Assembly (NCBI GenBank): GCA_036362985.1 | Contig: JAYGXS010000009.1 | Span: 15,970,206 to 16,034,205, forward strand | Length of the DNA stretch: 64,000 nucleotides | DNA from: Ligula intestinalis | Lineage: Eukaryota; Platyhelminthes; Cestoda; Diphyllobothriidea; Diphyllobothriidae | Reading direction: 5' to 3' | Shown: in pieces, positions 53,464 to 64,000 of the stretch | Layout of the letters: every line of letters starts with the position of its first letter | Numbering within the stretch: the first letter of the stretch is position 1 | Notes under the pieces: generated by a model | Seen by the model: only the letters and a program-made list of their open reading frames with translations | Databases searched by the model: none | Told to the model about the DNA's origin: nothing | Translations under genes and position numbers: made by a program

Positions 53464-53513
53464 TCACAGTTGCTTTGCCAGAATCAACAACAGCCCTATC
53501 GGCCACATTGCAC
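53464..53513 (-). CDS. GPI-type protein exon 8 (hydrophobic tail and stop)
   Basis: The acceptor is CTTGAACCGTTTTAG. It encodes (G)AMWPIGLLLILAKQL and TGA at 53466-53464. Phase 1 in, in agreement with exon 7. Confidence 0.65.
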
Positions 53514-56500
53514 CTAAAACGGTTCAAGAAGATGGCCATGAGATATCTTTTGCTTTTTTCATCCAATAAATGTGCACTACTAGCAGGTTTTACTAATGTT
53601 TATTCAATCTTGTCTGCGGTGCTTAGACACAATCTTCCGAGTCAGAATGTGCTTTGGTAGGCGCTGACGGATTGTGGTCTGAAACCTGTTTTTGCTTTAA
53701 AAAACATTTAAGCACCTTCATGTGTGGTATTTAAATAATTATTTTCTCAATAGACACCTTGTACGTACACGAGGTCAAGCAAAATTTTGGAAATGTGGGT
53801 TAGAATGGCCCTGTGTCGAGGTGATGAGGTGCGGCGGACGTTGGATATTTAAAGGCTGTTTGCACTCAAATGTTAATTTTAAAAGGCAAGTTGCCGCAGA
53901 CAAATAATTAAGCGCGCGGCTTCTGTATCAAAAATCAAAATATGCAAAAATATATTAGTGGAAGATGTACGAAATCGAATTGCTTTCATATCCACATGAT
54001 TTAAAAATTTATTAAACATCCACTAGGGTGATCTTAGTTAATTTTGAAGAGCTCTAGGAATTTTACTTCTCAATCTTAATTATCCTTAGTCTCTATAACA
54101 CTACTGCGATCCAGTTTACTTCCGACTTACCCAATATTGTTTTTGCGCCAGAGGTAGTGGTTGCCGCGACCTCTATGACCTTTAACTCCGCCGTGGTTGT
54201 AATGTTTCTCGTCTGCAGGCCATCTTTATCAACAAGAAATGAGGCAGCGTTTAATAGAAGGTCAGTCTACTGCAAGAATGGTTTGAAAAATCTGTAACTA
54301 ATGTAAAATCAGCGGAAGCAGCTACGGTTAATAGACATGTTCCAAACTGAAAACAGTCAACTAACGCTGGGGCCAGGAAATCCAGGAAAAAGAAATATTG
54401 TGGTGCATTTTTCGGCATAAGATCAGTAATCTATACGCCCACTCTGAGCAAATATCCATTTACTATTTCACATTAACTGTAAACGTATGCATATTAACGA
54501 CTTTTAAATAAATCAGATAACACTTTGTTGTTGGTTAAGGTCTGGATACCTCCATATTCCTTTCTCTAGGGATCAAAATAGGCTCTGCGTTAAATTTGGA
54601 ACAGCCTGCCGTCGCTTAAAATCGGCCAAAAGGCCGATGATTAATTGAAGGGATTAGAGAATATTATACCGAAAATACTTTCAAATGTCAATATTGTACA
54701 TCATCCAATGTAAACTCACTTATCCAGTCGACGATGAATGTTTGGGCTTTGATCATTTCCTTGTCTAGGTAGCAGTAGTAGAATTCGAAGCGATTATCCG
54801 GTTTTTTAAACGTGTATACTACCTTTATCATCCCATTTAGTTTCCGAATGGCTGAAATGATTCCAAAAATAAGATGCTTGCTTACTGAATATCATGAACA
54901 TCGCTGAAGGCGTGTTGCTTGAGGGTAATAAAATTCCAATCAGTGTATATCAGGCAGACCTCTGAAATAAATTTGAAATTCTTATGATTATTTTCAAAGC
55001 ATGCTTGTAGAATCTACAAGGGGATATTTTGAGATCGAAGAAAATTTCCTGTGAGGCATTTCACTTAGTTCAGATAAAGCCTAAGTAGCCAAGTATTCCT
55101 ATATGCACTTCGCAATAATTGGCTGGATACCACTATAAATCATAAATCACAACATAGTGCAAAAACACCAATAGTTGCAGAAAAAAATAAAGGCTAAGAG
55201 CTTACCACATTTGCTTGTGTCTGCCGTCCCTGGGGCTCGCGTTCCACTGCAAAATTTTTCATTGCTTTGATAGCAACTAATCTGTAAAAGGAGGATTAAA
55301 TACAGCTCAAGCAGGCTAATTTTTATTGTCTGTTATCAGGGGCAATAGGTTGTAAAAAAAACATACATCCTTCAAGTATTCCTCCTTCTCGGTATTGAAG
55401 GTCCAGGTCAGTGTTACGTCTGTGAATTCCGTGCAGATGTCCAACTGATCGGTTGCTGTCACGTAAAAGCTAGCTAAAAATAATATAATCTTAAACTGGA
55501 AGTCCAAAGGATGAAGGAAACAGCTCGAAGTCTTTTTCACGCAAATAATTTGTTGAAGTCAATGGCATCATGGACCGAAAAAAAACTACTTACGGACAGT
55601 TTCGTCTTTTGGTTTGTGGAGAGTTATTGGGTAGGTATCTTTCAGCATAACATACGAAATGCTTTCAACATTGGGAAGAGACAGATCAGTCGTGGGAAGA
55701 CCCTTTTCTAGAAAAAAGGCAGTCAGCTAGAGTTACTACTTTAAAAAATGTGCCATATAGTCTTATCTTCATTAAATTTCTAAAATAACTGTCAATTTTC
55801 AAGAGGTTAACCTCAGATGTCGTTGCGTAACATGATGGCAAGCAGCCAAACAGAATCGAGTTAATATTAGACCCTAATATCTTGGTGAAAAACATTTTTA
55901 TACACAAGGAATAAAATGTTTATTGGAAGGAGCAGATTGAAAAATTGGGAACATACGTTCTCCGTAAGGACATCTGAAATAACCCTGCTTGAGTGTGCAC
56001 CAGCCTTTTGACCAACCATATGTCCCAAAAGGTTCGTCATTTATATAGCCGTTCTGAAAGGCATGAATATAACTTTGCAATTAACGTGTATTTAAGCATC
56101 TTAATATGGCTATTTACAGTCGATTTGTGTGTAACTAGAGTTTTATGAGGTACCGCCAAGTTTCTGTACGAATATTGAATTATATCGCATAATACAAAAG
56201 GGAATATATGATTTTTGCCTATGGAGTCCTCGGAATTGCCAAACAAGGTTTCCCTTCAATTGAATTATAACACTATGAGAACACACTTTGTAACTGTAAT
56301 ATAGCGGCACTGTTATTTTGAGCTCTCCAGTTGCCTCGCTCGGAATAAGACGGTTGCTCCATTTGCAAATGGTTTCCCCATACCTGCAAGCAAATAATAT
56401 GTATATAAGGCTTGGAGAATGATAACAATTACGATGCGGGTATACAGCAATCTAGAGGACATTCATGTAGAATTGAGCTGAAGCCATTCTACTGTTTCTC

Positions 56501-57209
56501 TATGTCATCCGTTGCCTTAAGAAAGGACGTATTTCAGCAAACAGCTCTAAGGGTATTAAAGTCAGGTTTTACTTCAAAATGTGAAGACTGCAGCTCTTCA
56601 ATGTCACTGGTAATTTATTTATCCGTTTTGAGTGTCAGGCCGTTAAACGTTGATGTCAGTGAGCATAAACTAACCTGTTATCTTCTGTTCATTTAACAAA
56701 TACTTAATCATTTTCTCCTTTAATAAACCATTGAGGAGTCTTAAATTAATAAACTGTGGTTGGGTATGCAATAGGTAACGCCAGAATAAATGCTGACTTT
56801 TTACATATATTCATGTTCAGGTGTATGCTGTGCTTCGGGATTCAAATTCCTCTTGACAAGTTATTCAACAAAAGCCATTTTGGGAAGGATTCCTTATAAG
56901 CACCACCGTAGTTTCTCAATAACACGATCAACCAAACTTTATCAAAACATACAGAAATCGATTCAAAATTCGTAAAGATAAATTAAATTGAAACTAAACT
57001 AGCTTAACTGAACTGAATAACATTAATTTTCAATTTGAAGTTTACGTATATGGTGACCTACGTATAACAGAGTGAGATGCCTAACAGCATACGATCGAAC
57101 ATAATTCATGCTTGGTAAAAGAATCATCGGTAACTTACCCTGATCCAAAGAAAATTAAATGGAAAACAAAAAATTGAATAACGACGGTCGTCTGCATCAT
57201 CCCGAACAT
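53464..57209 (-). CDS. secreted cysteine-rich protein with GPI-type tail, 240 residues, 8 exons
   Basis: Eight exons (57209-57139, 56383-56287, 56053-55957, 55473-55367, 55281-55206, 54851-54720, 54223-54131, 53513-53464) join in phase at all seven junctions, with AG/GT borders. The product opens with a signal peptide (MFGMMQTTVVIQFFVFHLIF, cleavage near residue 24). It has eight cysteines in about 190 residues, an NIT glycosylation site, and ends TTTSGAKTILGAMWPIGLLL with ILAKQL. That tail is short and hydrophobic after small residues, as in GPI-anchored proteins; a C-terminal membrane helix is the alternative. The core is rich in aromatic and beta-type segments. I do not recognise the family; flatworm tegument proteins of similar layout are known. 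The start is the first Met of the signal peptide; Met4 or Met5 would also serve. Confidence 0.8.
54131..54223 (-). CDS. GPI-type protein exon 7
   Basis: Acceptor TTCTTGTTGATAAAG and donor GTAAGT. It encodes (N)GLQTRNITTTAELKV, IEVAATTTSGAKTIL. A nearby CAG at 54213 would give another open frame, but only the chosen one joins to the hydrophobic last exon. Confidence 0.65.
54720..54851 (-). CDS. GPI-type protein exon 6
   Basis: Acceptor AATCATTTCAG and donor GTGAGT. It encodes (A)IRKLNGMIKVVYTFKKP, DNRFEFYYCYLDKEMIKAQT and FIVDWI. Phase 1 in, phase 1 out. Confidence 0.83.
55206..55281 (-). CDS. GPI-type protein exon 5
   Basis: Acceptor CCTCCTTTTACAG and donor GTAAGC. It encodes ISCYQSNEKFCSGTRAPGTA and DTSKC, three cysteines in 25 residues. 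Phase 0 in, phase 1 out. Confidence 0.83.
55367..55473 (-). CDS. GPI-type protein exon 4
   Basis: Acceptor TATTATTTTTAG and donor GTATGT. It encodes (P)SFYVTATDQLDICTEF, TDVTLTWTFNTEKEEYLKD. Phase 1 in, phase 0 out. Confidence 0.83.
55957..56053 (-). CDS. GPI-type protein exon 3
   Basis: Acceptor CATGCCTTTCAG and donor GTATGT. It encodes NGYINDEPFGTYGWSKGWCT and LKQGYFRCPYGE, with two cysteines. Phase 0 in, phase 1 out. Confidence 0.82.
56287..56383 (-). CDS. GPI-type protein exon 2
   Basis: The acceptor is TTATTTGCTTGCAG. One base completes the glycine codon, then YGETICKWSNRLIPSEATGE and LKITVPLYYSYK. The donor is GTGTGT at 56286-56281, which leaves phase 0 and fits exon 3. The frame stays open further, so a longer exon is possible. 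Confidence 0.7.
57139..57209 (-). CDS. GPI-type protein exon 1 (signal peptide)
   Basis: It begins with ATG (57209-57207) and encodes 23 residues of signal peptide plus two bases of a glycine codon. The donor GTAAGT follows at 57138-57133. Confidence 0.75.
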
Positions 57210-57214
57210 ACGCT

Positions 57215-59990
57215 CTTCTCTAATCAGCGCTGTAGTTATATCGGGAACTTGAATCGCCTCAAAGTTTGTTTTGTTAAGGATTTTCCCATCATAAAAAGTG
57301 CAACAGCAGTGTCTGATGCTGTGAGACCTTAACGCAAGGTCTGTTTTCGAAAATATCTGGCCCTATACAACCGCACTTTGGCATGGCTGAGATGAGCTAT
57401 CCAGTGCATTTTAGTGTCCCCCACCCACTCACTCTCACGTGCAAAGCAGCTTTCCTGCCAGTGCAGGATGTTTTGCAAAAGAAAATGCTACCAGTTGCTG
57501 CTGTTCGCCTCCACAAGGCTAGAGCCCGCAGCAACGGAATTTTAAGAATGTAAGATGTCTTACCAATGAAATTGGAACGGTGCTTAAATTCTTGGCACCT
57601 GTGCCGTCAAGGTTATTAATTTTGGGCTGAGCAGACTGTGCGTGCTGTGAATGGTGTATCCAGTGGCATCAACAACTACCAATGACAGGACACACTAGGA
57701 AAGTGTTAATGCGTAGGCGTTCAAGAAAGAGGGCTTTGGAAGGCAGACATCTTATGATTCATGGTAAATTTTTGTCCGATAGGAAAAACCGGTGGTGCAA
57801 CGCTTTCGAAATGATTTTCTATGGAAAAGAATAAGTTTAGTGCTGCATAGTTGTCAGGTATCAATCACAATCGCTTTTTTACAATAAGGTTTAGCCCAAT
57901 AAACGAAAGGACACTGCGGAATCATAAGTCGATATCATGTCGTTAAATGAAGTAGATGGAGATTCTGCTGCACCATTACCAGCATTATAACACTACTTAG
58001 GTACTACTTTCTTAATGAAACACCTTGTAATTTTTTGTTGAAAATTCCGTTAGAGAGGGAATATGCTCTACTTACTGAAACAAAATTGCTCTTCATGTGC
58101 TCATTTAGCCTATGGGCCAAAATAATGCTTTGTTTGAATTGTAGGTATTTTACAGATTTTCAATTTTCACAGAGAATGTGTTGACAGTTTTCTCCATGTC
58201 AGTGCTTCGGAGCATATGACGAAGGCTTTTCAGTGCACATTAACTGTAAGATTTTTCAGTGGGTTAAGCTGAATGTTAAGTTAGTATTTATTTTTTTGTT
58301 TTGGCGTTCACGGTTCAGTAATACTGAATATTAAATTATGTTTTCACACACACACACAGTTACACCCCTGTGCTTGCTTCTCCACATTGAAGAGCACAAT
58401 GGTAAGCTTTAGAAACGAATTTGACAATGATGATCAAATGCTAGCAAAGGATCATAAGAATACGTGGCCAAGAAACGCTGGTTGACTCTAGATTGGAAAG
58501 TTAACTGATCCTTTCACAAAATGGTACGCTGCCCATGAGGGGCTAATGAAGGCGCGCATTTAACGTTCGAAAACTGAAAAATATATGCGAAGGGGATATT
58601 ATCCTTCAGTTTCGTATTTGGGAGAGTAGGGAATTTCAGACCATGGAATGAGATGCTTAGTAGAAATGCTTTTTCTTTCCTCAGATGCATAGTTAAATAG
58701 GTGTTTCAAATTTAAAGCAACAAGCTACCGATCACGATTGGAAAACGCCAGCTTCATTGGCAACCATCCTTCTATGAGATTTCAATATGGAGGAATTAAT
58801 TTCCTCAATCTAACATCTAAAGATAGACATCGCCTGATAACTGACAAAATAAGCTTGACTGCACATTTTATGAACGTAAATTATATCATATAACGGAGCC
58901 AAATGGTCTTTTTTAACTAAAAACGTGAACCCCATGTACTAAGTTTCCTCCAAAAATTAACATAAGCGCTCTTCCCGCGGCCATGTGGCATGGAGATAAA
59001 ACTAATGCTTCGTCTGAATGATCATCTGCTAACCAAGTTTTTTATCGGAGGCAAGTTCTTGATGGTTTTAGACGGATCAGTGTATCCGAGCATATGAAAA
59101 AGGTTTTCTTACGGACGAGAACCATAATCTCATCAGCAATGCGGTTAGGAACAGAATAAGGCTTAAAGTCATAGTAATATTCACTTATTCGTGTTGGATT
59201 TATACATTTTGGTAGCGGGGAATGTTAAGGTAAGTTTTCGCAGACATGAATAGTCCACAGCTATGTACATTGCATTGCCTATTCAAGTAGAATTCCGTAA
59301 AGTTTCAGCAAAGAATGTAGTCATTTTGAACAAATGCTGGCAAATTGTGCATTGAGATATCTGAACATGAAAAGCTAGCTCTATCTAGATTGGAATGTAA
59401 ACTGGTCATTTCCTGAATATATGTGGCAGCCATGAGTGGCTTATGAATGGGGGCATTTATGAGTTCAAAAATAAAAAGAATAAATACAAGTTAACCTTTG
59501 AATTGACAATCTTTGGGGGACTGGTTCTGGGGACTGTGACTGCTGACTGGGATGTGATCATTATTCAAAATAATAATACAAACGAAAATGCGAGCCCAAG
59601 AAAGTAATTGAGAAGAAAGAAATTTGAAATTTTGTTACTGACCCCAGACATACAACAAGGCAAATATGTTAAAGTGAAAGTTACCATCTTCAGGTATGAA
59701 TTAGAAACCAAGATCCACTCAAACTACAGATCCATCGGAGAACATCCTTAAATGAATCCTCGTAAGTAAGAAATCAAAGTTTTGTCAATCCTATTTCAGC
59801 TGACATAAGTTGCCAAGCAACTGACAAAAAAGACCAAATTACCGTTTCCTGAAAGCACAATATAGTATACAACACAACCAATTCTCTTCTTTTCTACACG
59901 GTAAATCCAAATAACATTTGCGAATTGAAAGTCAATTTGATTCCACCTCAAATACATAATACTTTCTAACTGAAACCACATCAAGCGAGA
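57215..59990. other. AT-rich, no gene seen
   Basis: No long frame occurs. A minus frame at 59984-59796 reads VIWIYRVEKKRIGCVVYYIV, faintly like exon 6 of the GPI-type gene (KVVYTFKKP...YYCYL), but the phase does not join to the exon at 60006-60132 and the likeness is weak. Confidence 0.45.
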
Positions 59991-60005
59991 CTTCGAAACT
60001 CTAAC

Positions 60006-60132
60006 CTGCAGTCATTTTGGTCATATATTCGGCGTGGTTCCCTAACGCATGCTGCTGGCCAAAGGTACAAATATTCCGGGGATAATCCAAAACCCAGGAA
60101 ATGTCGATCACTTTGTTTTTGTTGACGGCTTC
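60006..60132 (-). CDS. candidate internal exon, unrecognised
   Basis: Acceptor AAAAAACCCTTAG before 60132 and donor GTTAGAG after 60006 bound 127 bases encoding EAVNKNKVIDISWVLDYPRN, ICTFGQQHALGNHAEYMTKM and TA, entering in phase 0 and leaving in phase 1. The peptide is not low complexity. It lies upstream of the GPI-type gene on the same strand but does not fit into it, since exons 1 and 2 there already join. It probably belongs to a neighbouring, perhaps related, gene whose other exons I could not find. Confidence 0.45.
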
Positions 60133-60449
60133 CTAAGGGTTTTTTGACGTTGCGTTCCTAGAAGCACGACATCGGTGCGCACGTTGATGAAAGCTGAGAA
60201 ACTCTTGCCAAACGCATTGTGCGGAAGCAGGGGGGATGATCAAAACAATTATTTTCATGCGCGAATCGCTTTCATAGACTACGGAATGTAATGGTGTTCC
60301 ACGGGGGCGGTTAACAGATCACCCGATGCTGCACGTGAGTAGTGCCGACGTGATTTTATCGTTTCATGGAATGGCGCAACCACACACCTCAATTGGACTG
60401 TCAGTATGCCTAGCCATTATCAAATCTTCCATTTTATTTTAGTTGACTC

Positions 60450-60535
60450 GCGTTATTCGGTGAGATTGGAACAACGCATAGAAGGAAAGGCCTTAAGGTG
60501 AAGCAAATGCTCTACCAATTGAGTTACAAATGCCA
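60450..60535 (-). repeat. tRNA-derived SINE-like sequence
   Basis: The minus strand reads ggcatttgtaactcaattgg followed by tagagc, a good A box and D arm. About 45 bases later comes tgttccaatctc, a degenerate B box. The acceptor stem is not intact. It is a tRNA-derived retroposon head more likely than a tRNA gene. Confidence 0.5.
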
Positions 60536-61749
60536 AGCCTTGCACCGTGAATTTAATCCCACTCGGGTCAATATTAGCCGCCCAACTAAACCGGCCACAT
60601 GGAATCCACCAATGCGAAACAGCGAGCTGACTGCCCAAGCACTATTTATGAGCAAGCATCTAGAATCCACCAGAATGTCTACTTGACTGACTAAGTCATT
60701 AAAGTTTTGCACACAAGCTTAATTTATTTCACCCTATTGTGAAGAAACTCACGCCGACTACCGACAGTTTTGTCAAAACTGGGTCGACTAAATTGATTAT
60801 TACTCATCTTGTGCTCACCGGAATACATTTGCAGACTTAACACCCGGAATTCAGGCATTTTTTCGAATTTGAGAATAACTAAATTAAGAAAAGTTGCAAA
60901 ACTTCCTGAATAAATCTGCCTTTTCCTACAAATTATTAGCATGCCGCCAAATACCTTATTGTAGTCGAATGCTAGATTGTACTGGAGTTACGCCGGCTCT
61001 TTTTAAAATCTGATACATCAGCTGAATATCTGATATTAATGGGGTGAAAAAAGTGGATGATGGACATTTATTTCCTTTGCTAGATTTGAAATATGAACAT
61101 ATCCGCGGCTAGGATTAACTGTTCTTGAACTAGATGCGTATTTGGGTGAGAAGTTTCCACTCTTCATTTATGAAGGTAGGTTATTTGGCTGAGGACTACA
61201 GGCATTAACTTCAAACGGTTCACAGTATAAATACTAGTAGGTAACAGGAAAGCAGAAACCAGGTCAACTACACGCTCAAACTCACAGCAGCTGTAAATAG
61301 TGCTAGCTGATCTATCCTGATTGAAGGGAGCAAAATAAGCGATTCGGTTGTACTTTGAAACCAAATAATTTGGCGCATTTTTGTACTTTACACAATTTCT
61401 CTGTGAGCCGTGATAAATCATTGCCCGAAGCATCATGTCTGGTTCCTAAATACTTTAGGCCTAGTAAGAGTAAGAAAGCGATTGCTAGAACCTCTAGAAA
61501 CAAACTTACGATCTACAGCCCATCTCCACAGATAGTTTCCAGCACTTTGAATAAACACTGGTGATTTGTGTTTACAATGGTGAGGGCCCAAATATATATT
61601 GGTTACTAGACCAGATTGAGGAACTTATTTCGATTTAATGAGCAGATGGGACTATCTAACGAAAATGCAGGCAAGACAAAGTGTAAGGAAGTAGAAAAAA
61701 AAGATTGTACGGCTGACAGTTTTCGTTAGTGACCGTGACCTCGAACGCC

Positions 61750-61990
61750 TCCGATCAGCAGGTACTTACATGGCCAGCTTTTTTATGCTCTACCAAAGAT
61801 ACACAAGGATGGCCTGCCTTTTTTGTCCAATTTTGGGCATGCGCAGCTTGCCGTATCATGCGACAGCAAAGTGTTTAAGAAAAAAACACAACAGCACCAT
61901 CTGACTCCCTATAGCTATCGGGATACGTTTGAGTTTATCGATGAAGTCAAGGACGTCAACTCAAACAGCATGATGATGCGGCACACCACT
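61750..61990 (+). pseudogene. Penelope-like RT fragment
   Basis: The frame includes LFYALPKIHKDGLPF, matching the family motif (L)YGLPKIHK, and further on YRDTFEFIDEVKDVN, the same block as FEFIVDIKDVN at 43.06 kb. The segments between the two motifs are partly deleted. Only this 5' part of an RT is left. Confidence 0.65.
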
Positions 61991-62389
61991 GACCGATGCC
62001 GTACAAGCCGCCGAATAGAGCATCCTCAGACCAGAGTCCATCTCAGCGAGCTTTATCTTATAGGCCTTGTAGTTGTGCTACAGCGGAGATGGAGGCCGGG
62101 GATGAGAGCAGTGAAATCAGTACTATTACAAGCGCTATTCTAGTGTTTAAAACATTGCTAGGTTTTGCACTTAATGTCGTGCTTGTGTACCTGAATGTAG
62201 ACAAACTGCCTTTGACATTATGCAAAAATATGTGACCTCTGCTGCTATATGTTCGTTATAACCAGTATACAGTAAATTAACTATTTCGTGAAATCTCGAC
62301 CACAAATCTGTAATGTGTTTTCCACCCAAACGTACTACTTGCGTATAAGTACGTTAATCGTACAGCGTAATCTTAGTATACTTCAGTTG

Positions 62390-63120
62390 CATCAGGATGC
62401 CGGCTCTTTCACGTTTTTTATGACCACCTGCATTCTGTAAAAATAGCTAATTGAATAGTATGCATTTTTTCATTGATTTTCACTGCTTCTCTAAATGCAA
62501 ATATATTATGTTGAAGAAATGCGGAAAATTTCTTTCCGTTTTTGAAACTGAAAGATACACTTTCACGCATAAAATTCTACAAATACGTAAATGGATAACA
62601 AACAAGAAGAAAAGAGGATATTTTGTGCACGTTTTTTTATAAAATATATTTCTTTCTACAAAATCAGTCAAAATCTAAGTTAATAAACCCTCTGCAAACG
62701 GCTCGAATAGAGTCTTCAAAAGTCAGCATCTAAGTGCTATTTGTTCGAATTTACAAAACATTTCAGATGAACTAGATTATTTACAAGACCTACAGTAGAT
62801 CTTGCAATATTTCGAAAAAATAATCCTTTTTTGCTTATCACAATTGATTTCAGTTATGATATTGATTATCGTGTAGTCTATTCTGAAGTCATTTCAGTCA
62901 GTATAGGATGCCGGCTTTTTAACGAGCTTCGTTACGACTCCAAGCAAAACGTTTCTATTTTAAAGTCTGACTTCTTAAGTTGTATGCCTTTTTATCATTG
63001 ATTTTGACTGCCTTTATAAATTCGAATATATTTAATGGCAAACATAAATAAAAAAATTATTTTTTGCAGATGTTTAATAGCATATTACGTCTTCCTTAAA
63101 TTTTATACTTGAAGGAAGGG
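62390..63120 (+). repeat. two single arms of the 4.8-5.6 kb foldback family
   Basis: caggatgccggct, tatgcattttttcattgatt and aaatatatt blocks occur near 62395-62510. ataggatgccggctttttaa, atcattgattttgactgcct and ttcgaatatatt occur near 62900-63030. Both are in the orientation of the left arm at 4793-5060. Confidence 0.6.
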
Positions 63121-63559
63121 TAGCTTTTGGGATTTAAAAGTTTGCTTATTATGGGCATTCCTACAACAGTGAGGCGTTTATTCATAAAACATCGTATCTG
63201 TCAGGTTATAAACGCTACCTTAACTGCATAAAATATATTTTATGACAACTATGTGACCTCTTCCTTAGATTGAAGGTAGAAAACCTACTTTTCCTTTAAT
63301 AAGATGTACACTGTGCGCACGTTCTAAACCTTGAATTCAAGCATAGCAGTCACTACGTTAGAAAATTATTTGGCGATTGGGCAGCTTTTTTAAACCAAAA
63401 GCTACACTTCCATAGAGGAAGAGTAAACTCCACCTCCAGCTTAACTGGTCACCAGCAAATCAATGTCTCGAATAGGTCTTTCCAGTCATTTGCGAGATGC
63501 CAACTGGACAGACCAAATAAGATTAGCAGATGCTGGCTTCACAAAAGGTGGTCACTACA

Positions 63560-63850
63560 GGGCGTTAAATAAATGCATCATCTGTACGCAGAAGAAGGCA
63601 TTTAGCTGAGCGCATTAGTTGAAACCGAATATCCAAAACAGTGCTTTTTATTCTGGACACCTTTTTCCCGAGCGATAACGAATCACAAACCCAACCCGCT
63701 TGCACGCGCTCCTTCTCATGCGTCTGCTAAGTTTTCGTTCACTGTACACTGTCGACAGCAGAGGTGGTGAGTCAACAAACCGGGTCTTCTGTGCGTAGAA
63801 GAAGGCATTTATTTGGCCGTTTAAGCTGCAATAGAACATCCAACAAGGGT
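63560..63850 (+). repeat. two direct copies ~210 bp apart
   Basis: tctgtacgcagaagaaggca at about 63580 and tctgtgcgtagaagaaggca at about 63788 start similar 60-base segments that end in gaatatccaa and gaacatccaa. No gene. Confidence 0.55.
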
Positions 63851-64000
63851 AACAAAGCTTAAACGTCGTCCATTTTCACACCATCCTTCTCGCCGCCCTG
63901 GCAAAACTAGTCCATACTTGCTTCACTCTATTTTTGCTTATTTCTCCACACCGTAAACCCGCTTCTTCCACGTGGTCATATCGACTGTTTTTCATTCCTC

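Noticed and set aside
54131..54213. Alternative exon 7 start at 54212, giving a His/Gly/Arg-rich frame
   Set aside because: Its end phase does not join to the hydrophobic last exon, whereas the start at 54223 does.

Overview
The window is eukaryotic nuclear DNA from a draft assembly, with four runs of N. Genes are sparse, introns run to several kilobases, and most of the sequence is decayed retroelements. The mix of Penelope-like elements with hammerhead-ribozyme-like motifs, CR1/jockey-type LINEs and a LINE whose ORF ends in C2H2 fingers fits a parasitic flatworm. A diphyllobothriidean tapeworm such as Schistocephalus, Spirometra or Dibothriocephalus is my best guess. The organism is inferred from general knowledge; nothing in the window names it.

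Layout. From about 3.7 to 22.2 kb (+) lie the last five exons of a conserved single-copy gene of the PHAF1/C16orf70 (UPF0183) family; its 5' exons are outside the window or not visible. Its introns hold foldback repeats, trinucleotide microsatellites, a broken LINE with C2H2 fingers (13.76-16.36 kb, -) and Penelope terminal-repeat debris. From 24.9 to 44.7 kb is a retroelement graveyard: a Penelope-like element (26.8-28.1 kb, -), a tRNA-like sequence (28.4 kb), LINE 3' ends (26.1, 29.3, 35.9 kb), a 1061-codon CR1/jockey-like LINE ORF (31.0-34.2 kb, -) with its ORF1, a LINE (36.5-40.3 kb, +) with two RT palms fused in frame, a small complete gene for a secreted glycine-rich peptide (41.55-41.84 kb, -), and a second Penelope-like element (43.0-44.3 kb, +). 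From 45 to 53 kb is mostly noncoding repeat, plus a third Penelope-like element (51.7-52.9 kb, +). From 53.46 to 57.21 kb (-) I could assemble a complete eight-exon gene for a 240-residue protein with a signal peptide, eight cysteines and a hydrophobic GPI-type tail. I do not recognise its family. The last 7 kb hold one further likely exon, a Penelope fragment and AT-rich repeats.

How the parts relate. The host genes (PHAF1-like, the GPI-type surface protein, the glycine-rich secreted peptide) show no shared pathway. The more interesting links are among the mobile elements. Two Penelope copies carry the same terminal repeat of about 300 bp in opposite orientations. The outer end of that repeat matches the TATA-to-start-codon segment of the glycine-rich peptide gene. 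Several Penelope terminal repeats carry hammerhead-like cores whose stem III is only a self-complementary AGCT or ACGT.
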